Source: Azadirachta indica
Lineage: Eukaryota > Streptophyta > Magnoliopsida > Sapindales > Meliaceae
NCBI GenBank assembly: GCA_022749755.1
Contig: CM040452.1
Coordinates: 4,544,350 to 4,608,349 of the forward strand
DNA length: 64,000 bases
Direction of reading: 5' to 3'
Shown: piece by piece, positions 58,701-64,000 of the stretch
Numbering within the stretch: the first letter of the stretch is position 1
Layout: each line of letters begins with the position of its first letter
The notes under the pieces: model-generated
Told to the model about the DNA's origin: nothing
The model's input: only the letters and a program-made list of their open reading frames with translations
Database searches by the model: none
Translations under genes and position numbers: made by a program

Positions 58701-61094
58701 AAAAGAAAAAAAAAATTGATGAACCTTGCTTATCAGCAAACTCTTCAAGAAATTCAAAGGTTAAAGTATAACTAATCATAAGAAATACCAAGACCATAAT
58801 TTGCCTTGCACAGACCAGTGCACACAAAGCAATTAAACTCCAACATCACTCGTCATGTCCCAAATTCCTCCAATAAACTGCGAATATATCGAAACTTCTT
58901 TCAACCCCCCTGTTTTGACCAAGCTATAAATCTAGGTTATTTGCAGACAAGAGCTCCTCCATCGATATGCCTGCAATTTATACCCATTCTGCACCTAATC
59001 TATAATAATCGAACCAAAGCCTTCAAACAGACAGAGAAGTTTGGATCTTTGTAAAGTTCTTCTTCTGGTTTAACATACGAGGAGTCTTGGAACTTGGAAA
59101 TAGAGGAGCCTTAAAGTGTGAGGCATTCAACTCATGCAATGCTCACAATGAAGGTACAATAACCATAAAACTACAGGGGAAAAAGTTGCACATCAAGCAT
59201 TTTTATTAGGTGATAATTAGGAGCAAGTTTCAGACACCTTCAAATAATCTATTGATGAATCAAAAAGCACCACAGAAATAACAAGAAGTACAGGTAACAA
59301 AAACAAGACTAATTGAAGCTTTAAAAAATGTACCTTGATGCAGATTCTGGAAGAGAGTAAAGAATGTAAGCTATCCCTTTGGACCGCTTTGTATCTTTAT
59401 CAACAACAATATGAACCTCTGAGACATTGCCAAATTTACCAAAGTGCTCTCTTAGCTCGTCTTCACTGTTACACAAAGATCCATGTCAAGTACATTTACA
59501 TTCAATATATGGAAATTATAAAAAGGAGGTACATTTGTAAAACCTTGTTGTATAAGGCAGATTGCGAACAAAAAGTCGACCACTCTCGAAAATTTCTTCC
59601 TGCTCTTCTTTCGAGCTTGATGATAGGTTCCCTACATCAACAATTTCACCATTTGCATCTTCTTCTGCAGCTCCAAATTGAGTTGAATCCTTCCTATGAT
59701 TATTGTGTCCTCCCTTGAGAGGATGACCATTGTCATTCTCATTGTTGCCGTCATCGTCATCATTGTCATTGACATCATCATCATCTGTCTCAACTTCACT
59801 TTCTGAGTCCGACCAATTTTTTTGCACTCTACTCTTAAAATAATCCATATCGGAAACAACTTCATCATGAGCAAGATCTAGCGATTTCTCAGTTTCCTGG
59901 CTATCTGAAATGCCACTGGCTTTTTTTGACTCAACATGCAATGCAACTAATTTCTCTTCGCCTTCCTTGTTTGCATTTGTTCTGTTTTCAGTAACTATGG
60001 CCTTTTGGTTGGCTGTGGCAGCAATCAAGGTGTCATTTGCCCACATTTTTAGCTTGACCCTTGGCTGCATAACCTGAAGAAATTCTTGAAGCTGAGGGTC
60101 ATCATTCTCACTGGACTTTTCAAGGTTCTTTTTCTCTCCTTTTTTAGCACCAACGGGATGACGCTCATCTTCTGCCACTTTCTTTTCTTTCTTCAAAGAA
60201 TGTCGACTCCATGGACGAGGCATATTTGGATCCCCAACTTTGCCAGCAATCTGAAACAAAGCTATAAGGTTTTACTGGTTCTTATTCTTGATCAAACATA
60301 ATCAACATGCAGCTAATCAACATATTCTTTCATCTCAATCTTACATGAACCAATCAAATCTATTTCAGCCACACCAAGCAAAAACAATTACATATTTTTT
60401 ACACAGCATTCATGTTCTTAGCACTAAACACACATCAAATTCGTTTTAGATTATAAAATCAGATAAACAATAACAAATTCAATTAAAGAGAAAGGATTCT
60501 AGCATTATAGCAATAATAACCCAGAATCCATTTATCATTTACATAATACCTCCCAACATCCAAATAATCCCCTCCCAACATCCAAATACTAAATTGAGTA
60601 CTAAGAAAGTAAGATTCGGCAACTCTAAAACTACTAATCTTCAATAAAATAAAAACAGAGAAACAAAACAAACCGACCTCACAACTGATTCTACAAGTAT
60701 CCAGGTAAGATTTGTTGAAGTACTTTATAGCTTGCTCCGCTTCTTCCTCCGTGCGAAACCCAATGAAACCAAATTGTCTGCTTTTTCCATCTCTAAACAA
60801 CCAAAAAAACAAAAAAAAACAAAAGATTAAAACTTTTCCTGCAAAATCGACAAAGAAGAGAGAAAAACGAAAATTACTTGGTTCGCATCAGCTTGGCATC
60901 GGTTATTTCTCCTTTCTGAGAAAAAACCTCCCTCAGACGATCCTCCCCCACGTATTTCGGCAAATTCTTCACGCATATTCTCGACCTGTTCATACACAAT
61001 CATCCGACAATTTTACGTTGAATTCATAAAAATACGAGTAAAATAGAAAAGTAAATTGCGTTAAATAATATTGTTGAAGCGAGTTTACTTACAT
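52788..61094 (-). CDS. MRD1: MRD1/RBM19-like multiple RNA-binding domain protein
   Basis: Nucleolar five-RRM protein; yeast Mrd1 and animal RBM19 are needed for early 18S pre-rRNA cleavages. Coding exons: 61093-61094, 60878-60985, 60678-60792, 59544-60250, 59334-59465, 58274-58363, 58064-58187, 57472-57795, 57300-57364, 55822-55996, 53990-54095, 53800-53901, 53530-53703, 53040-53171, 52788-52961. The ATG is split (AT|G) by intron 1. RRM1 begins [13 protein letters not shown]; an acidic Asp/Asn-rich linker follows (about residues 190-260); RRM2 has [14 protein letters not shown]3 [16 protein letters not shown]4 SRSLFVKNL, and RRM5 [12 protein letters not shown] with GFAFVEY. Total is about 842 residues, near the Arabidopsis At4g19610 size as I recall it. 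Exon 11 is 106 nt where 105 is needed: one extra base near 53993-54004 breaks RRM4 unless corrected. All other exon phases agree. Confidence 0.85.
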
Positions 61095-61894
61095 TGTTTC
61101 TTTTTGTCTTCCTTCAAGAGAAAATATCCAGTAATTTAGAGAAAGAGACTGAGAGTTTTCAGAGGTTTAAGGAAGGGGGAAACAAAGAGTGGAGACGGTG
61201 GCTCTTGGCTACGTTTGAACTTCGAAGTAGCAATCTGTACAATAAGGGCAGTTTTGAAATATAACATATTTATGCGGTTTATTAGTAAATTACAAGCGTT
61301 AAACTGGATTAATAAATAACATTTTAATCCTCAGACTTTAGCGACGTAACAAATTAGTATAAACGTTTTCCGATTTGAACAAATCGGTATATGATCAAAA
61401 ACTTTATACTCACTTTTTTCTTAAGATTACTGCTATTTTCTAAATACCTATCCCTTCTGGTAAAAGTAGAATATCGTACAAGAAAAGGAAAAGAGGATAG
61501 CGAATGTTGAGAAAAAAATTGTAGAATCAGTACCATTTTAAATATTTTTATATTGTCCTATCAAATATGTACGCATCTGTCAAGAAATGGGATGAGATGG
61601 GATCAGTGTAGTGAGAGAGGGATCAAGAGAGGAGCCTCTAAATTTCCACAAAATTTCTATTTACGTGTCTGTGATTTTCATAAACCTCCTTGTATGTGAA
61701 AATATCTCTATTTTGATTCGTCTGTAAACACGAATTTTTTAGATAAGAGATAAATTTTACCACTCACACGTTCAAGAGTCGATGAATTGTGTAAGAATCA
61801 CTGGGATAGGCCATTGAACCAGTGAAGAAGGCCAAGGAGAGCATGAGCGAAGAGGATATAAAAATAAAATTGTTTGTTATGTAGCAATCAATGA

Positions 61895-61966
61895 TCCGTT
61901 GTCGTCCAGCGGTTAGGATGTCTGGCTTTCACCCAGGAGACCCGGGTTCGATTCCCGGCAACGGAA
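61895..61966 (+). tRNA. tRNA-Glu (anticodon UUC)
   Basis: A 72-nt cloverleaf. The acceptor stem TCCGTTG/CAACGGA closes with discriminator A at 61966. The anticodon loop CTTTCAC (61926-61932) has TTC at 61928-61930. The T arm shows GGTTCGATT between CCGG pairs, and the D arm carries the GGTTAGGAT box A pattern. CCA is not encoded, as expected for a nuclear gene. A T-rich stretch from 61969 can serve as the RNA polymerase III terminator. It lies between the divergent 5' ends of the MRD1-like and PPR genes. Confidence 0.96.
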
Positions 61967-63065
61967 AATTGTTTTCTCTTTTGAAATCCAAATTTGATTG
62001 CTTTTTGTAAATTCAATTTCTTTTAGTCTCGCTGACATAACAATCGGCGGCGCCGTAGGTAACTCTCTCTACCTATCGATCATTGAATGCTTTTGAATGC
62101 TTCGTTTTAACGGTTGCTGCTCTTGTGTTAACTATCATGAATTGAATAACGGATTGACAGTTTTAATTAGTCTGATTTTTACTTGAATATGTAGGAATTT
62201 CCAACAGGTTTAGATATTTCATTATCGATTTATTTTCACTTGATCAATTGTTTGTTATATTATATGGATAGGATTTTGATTAGTATTGTTTATGTAATAT
62301 TTAGTGTTGAGAGGACAACACATTTAGTCATAATTAAAATTTAGAATATTGATCTGATTAATTTTAGAGGATTCAAAAATACTTATAAAACATCTTGCTA
62401 TCTATTTAGATGAAAATCCATGCTATTATTATAATGTCATTTTCTTATCATATCAGTCATTGTCACTGCATAAATATTGTCTCTGTTTTCTCAAAGTTGT
62501 GCACTGTTAGTCAAGCCGTATGATGTACAGTCTGTCTTCCTCCCCAATGGTGCTAACTGAATACTTTCAATAAACAAAGTCCAATGGGCCAAAGCTTAAA
62601 AATTAAACTGTTTTTGACCCATTTGGAACATCTACCCAATGAAACTATGAAACTTGTTTGTTTGTATTTTTTATTGTTTGATTATTTATGGGATGCATTT
62701 TAACACAGCAGACACTTGAAATTGTGATTACTACCTCATTGATTAATTGTTTTTTGCTAAGCCATATTATCATAATACTTTCTTAACAGTGAAACATGTA
62801 TATTGTAGTCTGCTATTTAGGTAATTTTGTGCACCCAATGAAATTCCCGATGCGTGTGCATGTGAATATATATATATATAATTTGGGTCTTAAAATTTTT
62901 TGGATTTTCTAATGAAAAGCAAGGTGCATATTAATTATTTCTTTACTTGATTTTTGCCTTTCCTTGTCCAGGTGCTGTTTGTGGAATTTATGTGGCAATT
63001 TCATATAAGATACCGATGTGACCTGATTCTCAACTATAAATTTGGTTTTCGTTTCTTTTTCTTGA
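61967..63065 (+). other. Upstream region of the terminal PPR gene
   Basis: Non-coding. A GTAACTC splice-donor-like site near 62058, after a GC-rich patch (ATCGGCGGCGCCG), and a TTGTCCAG acceptor-like site at 62970-62971 could bound a 5' UTR intron of the PPR gene. This is inferred from sequence signals only. Confidence 0.35.
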
Positions 63066-64000
63066 ATGGACACAACAAAGCTATTATCTTTATTGAGAGG
63101 ATGCATTAGTTCGAAGTCTTTGAAACAAGGCAAAATCATCCACCAAAAAGTAGTCACCTTGGGCTTACAAAACAACATTGCCTTATGCAAAAGCCTCATC
63201 AATTTCTATTTCTCTTGCCAATACTATGACTATGCAAAGCTTGTATTCAAAACCATTGAAAACCCATTAGACCTCTCTTTATGGAATGGCCTTATGGCTA
63301 CTTATACCAAGAACCATATGTTCATTGAAGCTTTTGAGCTGTTTGACAGGTTAGTGCAAAACCATTATTTAAAACCTGATATTTATAGCTACCCAAGCGT
63401 GTTAAAGGCTTGTGGTCAATTAGATAGAGTTGGTTATGGCAAAATGATCCATACCCATTTATTGAAAACTGGGTTTCTGTTGGATGTTGTTGTTGTAAGT
63501 TCTCTTGTGGGGATGTATGCTAAATGTAATACGTTTGAATATGCGATTAAGGTGTTTGATGAAATGACTGAAAGAGACGTGGCAAGTTGGAATACGGTAA
63601 TTTCTTGTTATTATCAAGATGGCCAAGCTGAGAAAGCATTGGAATTGTTTGAGAAAATGAGGGATTCTGGGTTTCAGCCTAATTCAGTGACATTAACAAC
63701 TGCTATCTCTTCATGTGCAAGGCTTTTGGATTTGGAAAGAGGGAAGCAGATTCATAAAGAAATGATTAAGAATGGTTTTGTGTTTGATAGTTATATTAGC
63801 TCAGCTCTTGTGCACATGTATGGAAAATGTGGTTGTTTAGAGATGGCTAGAGAGGTTTTTGAGCAAAGCTCAGGAAAAAGTGTGGTTGCTTGGAATGCAT
63901 TGATTGCAGGATACAGTTCCAAAGGTGATAGCAAGTCATGCATTGAACTTTTTAGGAGGATGAATGAGGAAGGAATTAAACCAACCTTGACTACTATAAG
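63066..64000 (+). CDS. PLS-class pentatricopeptide repeat protein (At5g27110-like), 5' part
   Basis: Open from the ATG at 63066 to the window edge (311 codons, no stop), so only the 5' part is present. The protein starts MDTTKLLSLLRGC, followed by tandem PPR motifs such as LVGMYAKCNTFEYAIKVFDE, DVASWNTVISCYYQDGQAEK and SVVAWNALIAGYSSKGDSKS. The order and wording of these motifs resemble Arabidopsis At5g27110 as I remember it. PLS-class PPR proteins are usually imported into organelles and bind single-stranded RNA to guide editing or processing. The C-terminal type (E or DYW) lies outside the window. The start is chosen because the next upstream in-frame codons show no PPR-like sequence and this Met aligns with the family start. 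Confidence 0.88.
   Translation, partial: MDTTKLLSLLRGCISSKSLKQGKIIHQKVVTLGLQNNIALCKSLINFYFSCQYYDYAKLVFKTIENPLDLSLWNGLMATYTKNHMFIEAFELFDRLVQNHYLKPDIYSYPSVLKACGQLDRVGYGKMIHTHLLKTGFLLDVVVVSSLVGMYAKCNTFEYAIKVFDEMTERDVASWNTVISCYYQDGQAEKALELFEKMRDSGFQPNSVTLTTAISSCARLLDLERGKQIHKEMIKNGFVFDSYISSALVHMYGKCGCLEMAREVFEQSSGKSVVAWNALIAGYSSKGDSKSCIELFRRMNEEGIKPTLTTI

Noticed and set aside
59335..59718. 127-codon plus-strand open frame opposite the MRD1-like gene
   Set aside because: Antisense to exons 4 and 5, which are well supported by RRM motifs and splice phases.

Overview
The window is nuclear DNA of a flowering plant, most likely a eudicot. It is AT-rich and gene-sparse, its genes carry GT-AG introns, and its protein families (BAHD acyltransferases, PPR proteins, an LRR receptor-like protein, an nsLTP) are typical of land plants. 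A nuclear tRNA-Glu without an encoded CCA fits this. I cannot name the species; a woody eudicot such as a Citrus relative is only a guess from general protein resemblance.

Positions 2,100-34,000, plus 45,400-50,000, are a birth-and-death array of BAHD alcohol acyltransferase genes of the benzyl alcohol O-benzoyltransferase / methanol O-anthraniloyltransferase type. Every gene copy is on the minus strand and has two exons split at the same LLIQ|VTR point. Four copies look intact: A (6665-8308), C (20522-22047), D (24735-26318) and E (47929-49494). Copy B (13558-15199) is full length but has a stop at codon 33. Copy F (about 31890-33075) lacks its 5' end and has a frameshift. Smaller remnants lie at 2111 (opposite strand), 5985, 11248, 18241, 45420 and 46748. 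Much of the 'intergenic' DNA here is repeated copies of the flanks of these genes. Three decayed RNase H-like pieces of LINE retrotransposons and a probable Mutator-like element lie in or beside the array.

Positions 34,900-44,600 hold other genes: an nsLTP gene with a one-base frameshift (+), an E-type PPR gene resembling At4g20770 (-), a two-exon fragment of an alpha-N-terminal protein methyltransferase gene (+), and an LRR receptor-like pseudokinase gene (-).

Positions 52,788-61,140 hold a 15-exon gene (-) for an MRD1/RBM19-type rRNA-processing protein with five RRMs. Its start codon is split by intron 1, and exon 11 has an apparent one-base insertion. A decayed DNA copy of part of this gene lies at about 45766-46450, between BAHD debris. 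The window ends with a tRNA-Glu(UUC) gene (+) and the 5' part of a PPR gene resembling At5g27110 (+).

I found no wholly new system. The most unusual material is the acyltransferase array: a near-identical D/E tract that looks like gene conversion, a premature stop that settles start-codon choice, a duplicated G-box promoter block, and exchange of pieces with the MRD1 locus. Three otherwise well-preserved genes each differ from an open frame by one base, which is either recent decay or a sequence-quality signal.
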